A DNA stretch of 64,000 bases, from the NCBI GenBank assembly GCA_963711065.1, contig CAVQCO010000009.1, positions 186,001 to 250,000 on the forward strand, given 5' to 3'. A program made the position numbers and the translations under genes. Below the pieces are notes generated by a model. The model saw only the letters and a program-made list of their open reading frames with translations, did not search any database and was not told where the DNA came from. This document shows, one piece after another, positions 34,821 through 45,994 of the stretch. Within the stretch, counting starts at the first letter, position 1. Every line of letters starts with the position of its first letter. Source of the stretch: Bog-473 sp963711065 (lineage in GTDB: Bacteria; Actinomycetota; Acidimicrobiia; Acidimicrobiales; RAAP-2).

Positions 34821-35318
34821 TCAGAGCAGCGCCCGGTAGTGCCCGAGGGTGCCCGCGTCGAAGGCGACGAAGCGGACGATGGTGACGTCGGTGTCCGCCG
34901 CGCGGACGGTTGTCACGGCGACCTCGGCGGCCAGCGCCGGGGGATAGCCGAACACACCGGTCGAGATCGCCGGGAAGGCGAGGGTACGGGCGCCCACCGC
35001 GTCGGCGACGGCGAGCGCGCTGCGGTAGCACGACGCGAGCGTCTCGGGCTCGCCCGCCCCGCCCCCCTGCCAGACCGGCCCCACGGTGTGGATGATGTGG
35101 CGCGCCGGCAGGTCGAACCCGTCGGTGACCACGGCCTGCCCGGGCGGGCACTCCCCGATGGCGCGGCACGCGGCCTGCAGTTGCTCGGCGCCCGCGGCAC
35201 GGTGGATGGCGCCGTCGACACCGCCACCGCCGAGCAGGTGGCGATTGGCCGCGTTGACGATCGCGTCCACCTGTTCCGCGGTGATGTCCCCCAGGGCCGC
35301 GTGCAGCACCGGGGGCAC
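34821..35318 (-). CDS. Macrodomain protein (O-acetyl-ADP-ribose deacetylase type)
   Basis: A 165-aa protein that is a single macrodomain. Residues 7-40 hold GDITAEQVDAIVNAANRHLL then GGGGVDGAIHRAAG, the ADP-ribose-binding loop, and the second loop is FPAISTGVFGYP. The Asn-Ala-Ala-Asn and Gly-rich loop match the MacroD-type class, which hydrolyses O-acetyl-ADP-ribose or mono-ADP-ribose on proteins. It is convergent with the glycosyltransferase operon and co-oriented with the secreted protein upstream, which starts 800 bp away. No ADP-ribosyl transferase is nearby. Confidence 0.9.
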   Translation of the reverse strand: MPPVLHAALGDITAEQVDAIVNAANRHLLGGGGVDGAIHRAAGAEQLQAACRAIGECPPGQAVVTDGFDLPARHIIHTVGPVWQGGGAGEPETLASCYRSALAVADAVGARTLAFPAISTGVFGYPPALAAEVAVTTVRAADTDVTIVRFVAFDAGTLGHYRALL

Positions 35319-35322
35319 GTGC

Positions 35323-36120
35323 CTAGCCCGCCGTGGTGGAGGTGGCGCCCGACGTGGCGCTCGGCACCAGCTTGAGCAGCGAGGAAGAGCTCGTGGGCGC
35401 GCTCACGGATGTCTTCTCGCCCCATTTGGAGAAGGTGACGGTGCCGTGGATGGCCGTCGTGCCCCCCGCACTCCCGGGGTTGGTGACCTCTTGGAGCGGG
35501 AGCGGTGTGCCGGAGGCCGCGATGTAGAGGAGCACCGGCGCCTTGCTGCCGCCCGACGTGTTCACGAAGCCGTGCACCGCCACGGCCTTCTGGCCGTGCA
35601 CCGTGGTGGCGGTGCCGTACGTGTAGGGCCCGTTCATCTCGAGCTCGCTGGAGACCTGCGAATTCAAGAGCCCGCTGACGAGCTCGCCGAGGGCGCCGTT
35701 GGAGGTGGGGAAGGAGAGCCAGCTCCCGGCGTACTTGGAGGACTGGCTGTTCGTGAGGCCGATGATGTTGTGGAGGGCGGTCGCGTTGCCCTTCACGTAT
35801 CCGGTGGACCCGGCGACGAGCGCGCTCACGCGCTCGGTGAGCGATCCCTTCTTCACGGTCAGGGTCTGCGCGCCCGAGCTTGCGCCCGTGTCGCCGTCGA
35901 CCCGGATGGTGACGCCGCTCTGCGAGGCCACGGAGGAGAAGTGGACACCCTCCGTCCCGATCGCCTTGAGGGCGGCCTGGTACTCGGACTGGGCGCTCGG
36001 GGTCGTCGCGGCGCCGACGACAGCCGGACCGGCGACGAGCAGAGCCAGGCCGGCGAGTGTCGCCAGCGCGACCGCCGGGGCAGCGACCGGCGCGGTGCGA
36101 CGGGGGCGGATGGGGCGCAT
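35323..36120 (-). CDS. Secreted protein of unknown function, paralogue A
   Basis: A 265-aa exported protein with a Sec signal (Arg-rich start, hydrophobic core about residues 14-34, cleavage after VVGAA). The mature part is rich in Ser, Thr, Gly and Val and reads like a beta-rich lipid-binding fold of the LppX/LolA type, with GVTIRVDGDTGASSGAQTL and GSTGYVKGNATAL. That resemblance is weak and only structural in feel. There is no lipobox Cys. It is clearly a paralogue of the next gene (36242-36991): the order of segments, SLTERV/SLTDNA and GYVKGN/TFVKGN, is shared. ATG 36120 is used; the frame extends upstream without signal features. Confidence 0.7.
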   Translation of the reverse strand: MRPIRPRRTAPVAAPAVALATLAGLALLVAGPAVVGAATTPSAQSEYQAALKAIGTEGVHFSSVASQSGVTIRVDGDTGASSGAQTLTVKKGSLTERVSALVAGSTGYVKGNATALHNIIGLTNSQSSKYAGSWLSFPTSNGALGELVSGLLNSQVSSELEMNGPYTYGTATTVHGQKAVAVHGFVNTSGGSKAPVLLYIAASGTPLPLQEVTNPGSAGGTTAIHGTVTFSKWGEKTSVSAPTSSSSLLKLVPSATSGATSTTAG

Positions 36121-36241
36121 GACCTTCACTCTCCTGGGGGCGCCTGCCCGGGGGCGCGGGGCGCCCGCTGGGCCGGTACGGGGACCCCGCCATCCTCCCA
36201 CGCGCCGTGCGGCGGTCGCGGTCGGGCGGCCGCAACCCCCA

Positions 36242-36991
36242 TCAGGTGGTGGTGACCGGACCGATGGAAACCGTGGCCAGCGGTGCCACCGGGCGCACGA
36301 TCTCGCCCCAGTTGGAGTAGGTGACGTGCTCGGCGGCGGTGCGCTGCCCCTTGGCGTTCACCGAGTCCTCCTCCACGGGGACATGGGTCCCCCGGGCGCG
36401 GACGTAGAGGACGACGCGTTCGGACTTGTGGCCGGTGACCGTCTGCGTCCCCTCGATGGCGTCGACCGCGTTGCCGTCGATCGTGCGCGGGTGCCCGAGG
36501 GAGAGCGGCCCCTTCAGCGCCAGCTCCTGGGCGACGTCGTGCGAGCGGACGCCGGCGACCACCTGGGCGAAGGCGGCGTTGGTCGTGGCGAACTGGATCC
36601 ACTGGCCCGCGGCGAGGTTCGCCTGGGAGGCGCTCATGCCGGCGAGGTTCTCGAGCCCGCCCACGTTGCCCTTGACGAAGGTGATGCCCCCGATGACGAC
36701 GATGGTCGCGTTGTCGGTGAGGGACCCCTTCCCGGTGGCGACCATCTGGGTCCCCGAGGCGGGGCCGGCGTCGCCGCTCACGAGCAGGGTCACCTTCGAC
36801 TCGGTCGACGCCGAGGCGTAGTGGACCGACCAGGCGGTGGTGGTGGCGAAGGCCTCGCGGTACAGCGTCGCGGCGCTGGGCGGGGGGGTCGAGGCGGCGG
36901 CGACCGACGCCGGGACGGTGCCGACGGCCAGGGCAGCCCCGAGCAAGGCGCCGCCGAGCAGCGCGCCGGCCACCAGCACTCTGTCGAACAC
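36242..36991 (-). CDS. Secreted protein of unknown function, paralogue B
   Basis: A 249-aa exported protein. GTG 36991 starts a signal peptide VFDRVLVAGALLGGALLGAA followed by an Ala-rich cleavage region. The mature protein repeats the layout of its neighbour: KVTLLVSGDAGPASGTQM, KGSLTDNATIVVIGG, TFVKGNVGGLENLAGM and a final TYSNWGEIV matching FSKWGEK. The pair looks like a tandem duplication that has diverged strongly. Only 120 bp separate them, so they may be co-transcribed. Function unknown; location just before recA is not obviously meaningful. Confidence 0.7.
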   Translation of the reverse strand: MFDRVLVAGALLGGALLGAALAVGTVPASVAAASTPPPSAATLYREAFATTTAWSVHYASASTESKVTLLVSGDAGPASGTQMVATGKGSLTDNATIVVIGGITFVKGNVGGLENLAGMSASQANLAAGQWIQFATTNAAFAQVVAGVRSHDVAQELALKGPLSLGHPRTIDGNAVDAIEGTQTVTGHKSERVVLYVRARGTHVPVEEDSVNAKGQRTAAEHVTYSNWGEIVRPVAPLATVSIGPVTTT

Positions 36992-37146
36992 CGCTGCGCT
37001 CCTCTCGTGTGCACGTCGTGCCTGGGGACCCGTCAGCTTCGCACGTGCCCGCCGGGCCGCCCGTTCAGGCCGGTGCGGACAATCGGGCGGGTGGGCGACC
37101 GTTCCCCGGGGCGGCGCAGGGCGCGGTTCGGGACATCCACATCCTA

Positions 37147-37160
37147 CGAACACATGTTCG
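37147..37160 (+). promoter_or_regulatory. SOS box (LexA site) of recA
   Basis: CGAACACATGTTCG is a perfect palindromic match to the actinobacterial/Gram-positive LexA site CGAACnnnnGTTCG. It sits 116 bp before the recA start and just upstream of a TATGAT -10-like box (37162-37167), so LexA would block polymerase there. Confidence 0.85.
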
Positions 37161-37276
37161 TTATGATGCCCACGGGCAGCACCGGCGGGTCCCGTCACAC
37201 CCCTGCCGTAAGGTCGCCGCAGAGCACCGGTCGAGGCCGGCACAGGTCGCAGAGCACAGACACACGGAGGAGAGAG

Positions 37277-39424
<2,148 letters not shown>

Positions 39425-39546
39425 CTGCCCCGCACCTCACAGCACCCGAAGCCTCCGGGCCGTCCCCGCCACTCCCACGGGTGACCGGTCCGGAGGTCTT
39501 CGTGTCCGGGGCCGGTGGCACGGCACGCAGCAGCCACAATGGTGCG

Positions 39547-40464
39547 ATGCCGTCGAGGGAGTGGAAGCAGCGGGCGTACCGCGTCCTCGACCGCGTCGTC
39601 CCCACCGTGCCCTTCCGCTACCTGCCCCCCAAGCAGTCGGTGCGCCTGGCCTTCAACGTCGTCCTCGATCGCGAACCCGACCCCGCCGGCGCCGCCGACT
39701 ACGGCCGCAAGCTGGCGACGGGGGAGCTGTCCCGGCACGGCGTCGCCGAGGCGCTGGCCCATTCCGAGGAGTTCCGCCGCCGCGTGCCCATCGGCAACGT
39801 CCTGCTCTCCATGCACGTCAGCCGGAGCGAGTTCGTGGCCGGCCTGCCCCGGGCCGCCCGCATCCTCGACCTCGGGGGGACGCACCAGGGGCTGCCCGAC
39901 GGGGCGCTGGTGCACCTCGGCTATCCCTACCCCTTCGAGCGCCTGGTGGTCGTCGACCTGCCCGTCGGCGAGCGCGACGAGATCTACCAGGGCGGCTCGA
40001 GTGGCGAGCCGGTGCTCTCCGAGCTCGGGCCCGTCGAGTTCGCGTTCCACTCCATGGTCGACCTCGGGCGCTACGACGACGGTTCGTTCGACCTCGTCTA
40101 CAGCGGCCAGTCGATTGAGCACGTCACCGAGGACGACGGGGACCAGGTCGTGCGAGAGGCGTTCCGGGTGCTCGCACCGGGTGGGTGGTTCTGCCTGGAC
40201 ACCCCGAACGGGCCGCTGTGGCGCCTGCGCTCCGACGCGCCGATGAACCACGACCACAAGATCGAGTACGGCGCCGCCGAGCTGGTGGCCAAGCTCGGCG
40301 GCGCCGGCTTCGAGGTCACGGAGTGCAAGGGGCTCAACCTCATGCGGCGCGGCGCGGCGGCCGGCGTGTTCGACGAGGCCGAGGCCAGCGCGCACCCCGG
40401 TGTGTTCGCGGTGGCCGAGGACTGTCTGCTGCTGGCCCTGGTGGCGCGCAAGCCACTGCGCTGA
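39547..40464 (+). CDS. SAM-dependent methyltransferase with N-terminal DUF4214-like segment
   Basis: A 305-aa protein. Residues 30-85 (RLAFNVVLDREPDPAGAADY then GRKLATGELSRHGVAEALAH) fit the DUF4214 repeat often seen in glycan-related enzymes. The rest is a class I methyltransferase: ARILDLGG is motif I, FDLVYSGQSIEHV is motif IV and PGGWFCLDTPNG follows. ATG 39547 is chosen because similarity starts there. Located after recA and before a lipoprotein gene on the other strand. Polysaccharide modification is a reasonable guess, not shown. Confidence 0.8.
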   Translation: MPSREWKQRAYRVLDRVVPTVPFRYLPPKQSVRLAFNVVLDREPDPAGAADYGRKLATGELSRHGVAEALAHSEEFRRRVPIGNVLLSMHVSRSEFVAGLPRAARILDLGGTHQGLPDGALVHLGYPYPFERLVVVDLPVGERDEIYQGGSSGEPVLSELGPVEFAFHSMVDLGRYDDGSFDLVYSGQSIEHVTEDDGDQVVREAFRVLAPGGWFCLDTPNGPLWRLRSDAPMNHDHKIEYGAAELVAKLGGAGFEVTECKGLNLMRRGAAAGVFDEAEASAHPGVFAVAEDCLLLALVARKPLR

Positions 40465-40467
40465 GCG

Positions 40468-41544
40468 TTACGGCGTGTTCGTCGCCATGATGGTGCTGGG
40501 CACCAGCTCGACCCAGGTCTGCCCCGGGGTCAAGGGGATCGGCACGCCGAACGCGTTCACGAACTGGGTGGGCGACCCGAGCGTGGAGCGGTGCCAGGTG
40601 GCGGGGATGGCGACGCCGTTGCGATAGACGACGGCGGTGCCGCTCGCGTTGGGGTACAGGTCGGCCTGGACCTCCTGCCCGCCCTCGGAGTTCTCCAGCC
40701 AGGGCCCGTAGCTGATCTGGACGTACTGCAGCACGATGTTGGCGGCGGCGTTCTGCACGTTGTCGGCCAGCATGTCGGGGCTCAGGACGTTGTAGAAGCG
40801 CAGGAACGTGTTGGTCTTGGGGTTCCACTTCCAGTAAACGTTGGAGGTGCCCGAGAAGGGGATGTGCACGACCGAGACCGGGCTGCCCCCCGGCGGGGTC
40901 GCCGCCGAGTAGGTGAACAGTGGCGCCGGCGGCGTGGTCATGGTCGGATGCGTGCCGTAGACGATGGCGGTCGACGTGAAGTCGGCGTCGGGCGACACGC
41001 GGCCGGGGGGGTGGATCATCAACGAGTTGCTGGCGCCGAGGTCGACGTTGACGAGCGGGGAGGCCTCGATGTTGGCGAGCACCGGGTTGATGCCGCCCAC
41101 GTGGGCGATGAGCGGGTTGCCCAGCTGCCCGAGGATGCCGATGTCGATGTTGCGGGCCGAGCGGGCGGGCCCGATGAGCGCCACGTCCTGGCACTGGAAC
41201 ACGGCGGCGTAGCGGGTGATGCCGCCCTCGACCGGCTCCTCGAACACGATGTCGGCCTTGTCCAGGCCGGCTTGCGGCCGGCCGGCGGAGTAGTTGTCGA
41301 TCTTCACCGCCATCGCCGGGCGCTGGGGGACCGTGCGACCCGGGGCCGGCTCACCGGTGAGCGGGCAGGCCGGCGGCGGCACCGTCGACGTCGTCGTGCT
41401 GGGCTTGGGCTTCGGTGCGTCGGCGTGCTTGGTCGGCGACGAGGTGCAGGCGCTGAGCACCAGGCCTGCGAGTCCGGCAGTGGCCAACATGCCCCAGGCG
41501 AGCGGTCGGCGCGCCCGGAAGCGGTGTGGGTCGGATTTCGCCAT
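40468..41544 (-). CDS. DUF3048 (YerB-like) lipoprotein
   Basis: A 358-aa predicted lipoprotein. The signal WGMLATAGLAGLVLSAC ends in a lipobox with the lipidated Cys at about residue 33. A Pro/Thr/Ser spacer follows. The DUF3048 domain is recognised from PAMAVKIDNYSAGRPQAGLD, ADIVFEEPVEGGITRYAAVF and the RSARNIDI segment. YerB-like proteins are extracytoplasmic with unknown biochemical role, conserved in Gram-positive bacteria. It is convergent with the methyltransferase gene (3-bp gap) and co-oriented with the Tat-exported protein upstream. Confidence 0.85.
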   Translation of the reverse strand: MAKSDPHRFRARRPLAWGMLATAGLAGLVLSACTSSPTKHADAPKPKPSTTTSTVPPPACPLTGEPAPGRTVPQRPAMAVKIDNYSAGRPQAGLDKADIVFEEPVEGGITRYAAVFQCQDVALIGPARSARNIDIGILGQLGNPLIAHVGGINPVLANIEASPLVNVDLGASNSLMIHPPGRVSPDADFTSTAIVYGTHPTMTTPPAPLFTYSAATPPGGSPVSVVHIPFSGTSNVYWKWNPKTNTFLRFYNVLSPDMLADNVQNAAANIVLQYVQISYGPWLENSEGGQEVQADLYPNASGTAVVYRNGVAIPATWHRSTLGSPTQFVNAFGVPIPLTPGQTWVELVPSTIMATNTP

Positions 41545-41625
41545 TTCTGCGGTTCGATCGTAGGGGGGTGGCGCGTCGAAGTGGTGGCACGCGCGGTTGC
41601 GGTCGGGTGGCGCGCCGGGCGCGCG

Positions 41626-43338
41626 TCAGGCCGAGACGGTGCCCGCCGCCGTGCCGGCCCTGGCCGCGGCGCCGGTGTAGATCTCCGTCCAGTTGCCGGC
41701 CGAGGCGCCGTAGGAGCTGGCCGGCCCCAACCCGAAGCGGCCGTAGACGTTCTCCATGGCCCGGCGCACGACGTCGGTGATGCCCGGGAAGGGCCCCGGG
41801 ATGACCAGCGACGGGATGGCGCCGGTCGTCGAGAGCATGGAGACGAAACTGGCGGAACCCGACGCCAGCACGCCGCCGCCGTTGCCCGGTGCCGTGTAGT
41901 AGGTCAGGTCGGACCAGTTGGACTGCCCGGGCACCGGTGAGTGCGCGAGCACGTCGACGTTGCCCGGACCCGGCATGGACGGGACGTAGCGGTCGTACTC
42001 GCCGAGGATCATGTCGGGGAACGCGTGCCCGTCGCTGAGGTTGCACCCGTCATAGAACCACGACGACGCGTCGGTGACGATCATGTCGGCCTTCGCGTGC
42101 ACCGACTGGTACATGGAGCCGATCAGCCTCGACTCGGGGTCGTCGACCGGTGACTGCGCGAAGTTCACCGTCGTCAGCGTCGGCTGTTCCCGCGCCAGGG
42201 GATCCTCGGCGGCGCTCTTGTAGCAGACCTCCAGCCGGTTGGGCCCGACCGAGCTCGGCTCCATGCGGATCTGCCGGTAGACGGCGTTCGCGCCGAGGAA
42301 GGCGAGGTTGACGCCGTTGGCCACGGCCTGGTCGGCCGCCTGGCGCATCGGCTGGGACCAGTACTCGTCGTGGCCGAGGCTGAAGAGGCAGCGGTGGTCG
42401 GCCAGCAGCTGCGGCCGGGCGTGCAGGTCGACGTCGGTCCAGTACGTCAGGTCGAGCCCCAGGCTCTCGAGGTGCATCAGGAGGGGCAGCTCGTTGCCCA
42501 CGAAGTCCGCCGCACCCGAGGCCCAGGTCTGGGGGTAGGGACGGTCGAAGGAGACGACGCGGGCCCGGTTGGCGAAGTCCTGTCCCCCTTTCGACGTCCG
42601 CCCGTAGTACAGGCTGTAGTCGCCCCACAGGTTGTAGGCCTGCCACGTGGTGACGCTGTTCATGATCACGTAGGAGGCCATGGAGCTGTCGTCGCGGACG
42701 GTCAGGGGCACGAACTGCTCCTCACCCCCGCTGCCCACGAGCTTGAGCAGGTAGCAGCCGGGCAGCCAGTCCTTGGTGATGCCGAGCGTCAGGGTGGGCC
42801 GCCACGGGCAGGTGACCGTGCTCGTGGCGGGAGTGACGACCGGGGCCGGTTGGGCTCCTGCCGCGACGAAGTCGCTCTGCCAGGCGAGGCGCCCCCCGAG
42901 TCCCTGGTAGTAGCCCATGCGGTAGGCCTGCACCTGCACCGCACGCGCCCGTGTGTTGACGAAGAGCGCGACGTCGTCGCCCGGGACGGCGCTGACCTGG
43001 CTGGCGAACCCCTCGAGCGCGTGGTCCGGCTGGACGAAGTTGCAGATCCAATCGAGGGTGCCGGGCTTGGCGTTCTCTGCGATCAGCCACGGCGCCGTCG
43101 GCACGATGACGCCGCTCGGCAGCGTCGCGTCGACGACGGCGGGAAGCGGTGCGTCGGCGCGGCGGCGGGCCTGTGCCGGCCGGCCGTTCCTCCGCTTGCC
43201 ACCGAGACGCGAGACCGTCAGCCCGGCGGCGCCGAGGGCGGAGGCCTGCAGGAATTGGCGGCGGTCCAGGCGGGGGTGATCCGAGGGGGCCGGCGTCGGC
43301 GCGGTGTCGGAGCCGCCGTCCTCGGGGAGGGGCTGCAC
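41626..43338 (-). CDS. Tat-exported N,N-dimethylformamidase beta-subunit-like protein
   Basis: A 570-aa protein with a twin-arginine signal (DRRQFLQASALGAAGL, residues about 24-40). The mature part matches the large-subunit fold of N,N-dimethylformamidase: ARAVQVQAYRMGYYQGLGGR, SVTTWQAYNLWGDYSLYYG split by position, then VGNELPLLMHLESLGLDLTY and LFSLGHDEYWSQPMR. Its small subunit is absent, as in most actinobacterial members, whose substrates are unknown. Export to the cell surface by Tat implies a cofactor or metal acquired in the cytoplasm. Lies alone between the lipoprotein gene and the divergent acyltransferase. Confidence 0.8.
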   Translation of the reverse strand: MQPLPEDGGSDTAPTPAPSDHPRLDRRQFLQASALGAAGLTVSRLGGKRRNGRPAQARRRADAPLPAVVDATLPSGVIVPTAPWLIAENAKPGTLDWICNFVQPDHALEGFASQVSAVPGDDVALFVNTRARAVQVQAYRMGYYQGLGGRLAWQSDFVAAGAQPAPVVTPATSTVTCPWRPTLTLGITKDWLPGCYLLKLVGSGGEEQFVPLTVRDDSSMASYVIMNSVTTWQAYNLWGDYSLYYGRTSKGGQDFANRARVVSFDRPYPQTWASGAADFVGNELPLLMHLESLGLDLTYWTDVDLHARPQLLADHRCLFSLGHDEYWSQPMRQAADQAVANGVNLAFLGANAVYRQIRMEPSSVGPNRLEVCYKSAAEDPLAREQPTLTTVNFAQSPVDDPESRLIGSMYQSVHAKADMIVTDASSWFYDGCNLSDGHAFPDMILGEYDRYVPSMPGPGNVDVLAHSPVPGQSNWSDLTYYTAPGNGGGVLASGSASFVSMLSTTGAIPSLVIPGPFPGITDVVRRAMENVYGRFGLGPASSYGASAGNWTEIYTGAAARAGTAAGTVSA

Positions 43339-43419
43339 GGGGCGAGTTTATCCCTCAGCCCCCATTGCACTTTTGGGCACCCGTCCGAGCCGTTCGTGGT
43401 CAGCACCTACCATTCCGGA

Positions 43420-44082
43420 GTGAGTTGGGCCCGCTCCCTCCCCGGACCGTTGCGCCGGCCCCTGTCCCGCCTCGTGCACGCGGCGTGGGACGGCGCCGCC
43501 GACCTGGGCGCCATCGGGCCCGGTGACCCCCGCGGCCGGCGCTTCGGGCGCATGGGCCCGGGCGCGTGCCTGCTCTTCCCCCAGGGCGCCATCTACAACG
43601 AGCACCTCGTCCACATCGGCGCCGAGACCATCGTCGGGCCCGGCGCGTCCATCTCGGCGGGCATGGCACCGGGACAGGAGATGGTGACGGACCCCGTCGT
43701 GTCGATCGGCAGCCGCTGCCTCATCGGCCGGGGATCGCACATCGTGGGCCACTGGGAGATCGTCATCGGCGACGACATCCAGACCGGCCCCTACGTCTAC
43801 ATCACCGACCAGAACCACACCTATGAGGACCCCGTCGCGCCGATAGGGCGCCAGTGGCCGACCGAGGCGGCGGTCAGCATCGGGTCGGGCAGCTGGCTCG
43901 GGGCCAACGCGGTGATCCTCCCGGGCGCCCAGATCGGCGAGCACGTGGTCGTGGCCGCGGGCGCGGTGGTGCGCGGCACGGTGCCGCCCCGCTGCGTGGT
44001 GGCCGGCGTGCCGGCGCGCGTCGTGCGCCGCTGGGTCGAGGGCACGGGCTGGGTCGCCGAGAAGGACGTCCTGCTTCGGTGA
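43420..44082 (+). CDS. Hexapeptide-repeat acyltransferase (LbH family)
   Basis: A 220-aa trimeric left-handed beta-helix acyltransferase, O-acetylating a sugar or similar acceptor with acetyl-CoA. Hexapeptide turns run from about residue 60 (AETIVGPGASISAG) to 195 (IGSGSWLGANAVILPGAQIG then VVVAAGAVVRG). The catalytic His region is in TDQNHTYED. I use GTG 43420; TACCAT at 43408-43413 looks like a -10 box that would give a nearly leaderless mRNA starting there. GTG 43396 is the alternative. It overlaps serB by GTGA. Confidence 0.8.
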   Translation: MSWARSLPGPLRRPLSRLVHAAWDGAADLGAIGPGDPRGRRFGRMGPGACLLFPQGAIYNEHLVHIGAETIVGPGASISAGMAPGQEMVTDPVVSIGSRCLIGRGSHIVGHWEIVIGDDIQTGPYVYITDQNHTYEDPVAPIGRQWPTEAAVSIGSGSWLGANAVILPGAQIGEHVVVAAGAVVRGTVPPRCVVAGVPARVVRRWVEGTGWVAEKDVLLR

Positions 44083-45290
44083 GCGCGACGGCGGCCGGGC
44101 CGTCGCCGCACCTCGTGTCGGTGAGCGGGCAGGACCGGCCGGGCATCGCGGCGCGCCTCTTCGCCGCGCTGGCCGTCGCGGGCGTCGACGTCGCGGACGT
44201 CGAACAGGTGCGCGTGCACGGCCGGCTGCTGCTCTGCGTGGAGGCCACCCTGCTCGGGAGCGAGGTCGACGGCGTGCGCGCCGCACTGGCGCAGCGGTTG
44301 GACGGCTCCGGCGTGCACGTCACCGTGGAACCACTCGTCGAGTCGGAGGTGCACGACGCGGCCGAGCGTCACCTCGTGACGGTGCTGGCGCCCGAGATCG
44401 ACGCGGCGGCGCTGGAGGGCGTGGCCGGGTGCATCGCGTCGTGCGGGGGGAACATCGAGCGGATCGTCCGCCTCGCTGCGTACCCGGTGCACAGCTACGA
44501 GTTCAGCGTGGCCGGCGCCGACCTCGACCGGCTCCGGCGCGCCCTGGCCGAGGAGGCCGCCCGCCGCCAGGTCGACCTCGCGGTGCAGGTCGCCGGCCTG
44601 CACCGCCGGGCCAAGCACCTGATCGTTCTCGACGCCGACTCGACGCTGCTCCAAGGGGAGGTGATCGACCTGCTGGCCGAGCGCCGCGGCTGCGGCGGCG
44701 AGGTGGCGGCGGTCACGGCGGCGGCCATGGCGGGCGACATCGACTTCACCGACGCGCTGCGGGGCCGGACGCGGCTGTTGGCGGGGCTGACGGTGGGCGA
44801 CCTCGACGCCGTCCGCCGGGACATCCTCCTCGCTCCGGGTGCCCGCACGCTGGTGCGCACGCTCAAGCGGCTCGGTTACGAGATCGCCGTGGTCAGCGGT
44901 GGGTTCACCCAGGTGATCGACCCCGTGGTGCGCGAGCTGGGCATCGACCACCTGGCGGCGAACCTGCTCGTCCTCGACGACGGCGTCCTCACGGGTGAGC
45001 TCGAAGGCGACGTCCTGGACCGGGCCGGGAAGGCGGCCGCCCTGGCCCGCTTCGCCGAGGCGGCGGGCGTCCCGCTCGCCCGCACGATCGCGGTCGGCGA
45101 CGGCGCCAACGACATCGACATGCTGGCCGCCGCCGGCCTCGGCATCGCGTTCAACGCGAAGCCGGTCGTGCGGCGGGCCGCCGACACCGCGCTCAGCGTG
45201 CCGTATCTCGACGCCATCTTGTTCCTCCTCGGCATCTCGCGCCGCGAGGTGGAGCTGGCGGACCGGCTCGAGCAGGAGGGGGCGCCGTGA
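44079..45290 (+). CDS. serB: Phosphoserine phosphatase with N-terminal ACT domains
   Basis: A 403-aa HAD phosphatase for the last step of serine synthesis. Residues 10-85 and 95-170 form tandem ACT domains (PHLVSVSGQDRPGIAARLFA and RHLVTVLAPEIDAAAL), the usual serine-sensing arrangement in actinobacterial SerB. The HAD core follows with motif I DADSTLL (nucleophile Asp), motif II VVSGGFTQ and motif IV VGDGANDIDML. Length fits SerB2-type enzymes. GTG 44079 overlaps the acyltransferase stop, and its own stop overlaps the next gene, so three genes are coupled. Confidence 0.93.
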   Translation: MSATAAGPSPHLVSVSGQDRPGIAARLFAALAVAGVDVADVEQVRVHGRLLLCVEATLLGSEVDGVRAALAQRLDGSGVHVTVEPLVESEVHDAAERHLVTVLAPEIDAAALEGVAGCIASCGGNIERIVRLAAYPVHSYEFSVAGADLDRLRRALAEEAARRQVDLAVQVAGLHRRAKHLIVLDADSTLLQGEVIDLLAERRGCGGEVAAVTAAAMAGDIDFTDALRGRTRLLAGLTVGDLDAVRRDILLAPGARTLVRTLKRLGYEIAVVSGGFTQVIDPVVRELGIDHLAANLLVLDDGVLTGELEGDVLDRAGKAAALARFAEAAGVPLARTIAVGDGANDIDMLAAAGLGIAFNAKPVVRRAADTALSVPYLDAILFLLGISRREVELADRLEQEGAP

Positions 45291-45970
45291 CGGTGCGGGC
45301 CCAGGGGGAGCAGGGGAGGCTGGCCGACAACCGCGGCACGCGCCCGCTCCTGCGCGGCTGGCTGCACGTGGCTGCCTTCGTCGGGTGGCTGATCGGCGGG
45401 CCGTTCCTCATCGCGGCCGGGCCCGATGCCGGGGCGAAGGCGGCCCTGTCGGTCTACGTGGCCGGGATGCTCGCGATGTTCGGCACCAGTGCGGCCTTCC
45501 ACCGGCTGCGCTGGTCCGCCCCGGCGTGGCGGCGCATGCGGCGGGCCGACCACAGCGCGATCTTCATCGGCATCGCGGGCACGAGCACCGCCGTCGCGGG
45601 CCTGGCGCTGACCGGCTGGTCCCAGGCGCTACTGCTCGCCATGGTCTGGGCCGGGGCGATGGCGGGGATCGCGCTGCGCCAGGTGTGGCTCGACGCGCCG
45701 CAGTGGGTGGTGGCGATCCCCTACATCGTCGTGGGGTGGTGCCCCGTCGTCGTCGCACCCCAGCTGGTGCGCAGCCTCGGGTGGGTGGGCTTCTGGCTCA
45801 TGGTCGCGGCCGGGCTGGCCTACACGGCCGGCGCGCTCGTCTACGCGCGCAAGCGGCCCGACCCCTGGCCGGCGGTCTTCGGCTTCCACGAGGTGTTCCA
45901 CACCTGCACGCTCGTCGGCGCGGCGCTGTTCGCCTACGTGGTCGCCTTCATCGCGTTGCCGCGCTACTGA
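45287..45970 (+). CDS. Hemolysin III / PAQR-like membrane protein
   Basis: A 227-aa protein with seven hydrophobic helices. The first helix region is WLHVAAFVGWLIGGPFLI. The family's metal-site elements are visible: Ser/His in FGTSAAFHRLRW, DHSAIFIGIAGT after TM2, and the C-terminal FGFHEVFHTCTLVGA with two His residues. These are the conserved Ser, Asp and His residues that bind zinc in the hemolysin III/adiponectin-receptor fold. It overlaps serB by GTGA. Biochemical function in bacteria is not settled; possibly a membrane lipid hydrolase. Confidence 0.87.
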   Translation: MTVRAQGEQGRLADNRGTRPLLRGWLHVAAFVGWLIGGPFLIAAGPDAGAKAALSVYVAGMLAMFGTSAAFHRLRWSAPAWRRMRRADHSAIFIGIAGTSTAVAGLALTGWSQALLLAMVWAGAMAGIALRQVWLDAPQWVVAIPYIVVGWCPVVVAPQLVRSLGWVGFWLMVAAGLAYTAGALVYARKRPDPWPAVFGFHEVFHTCTLVGAALFAYVVAFIALPRY

Positions 45971-45994
45971 CCCTCTCCCTGCGGCGGCGGGCGC

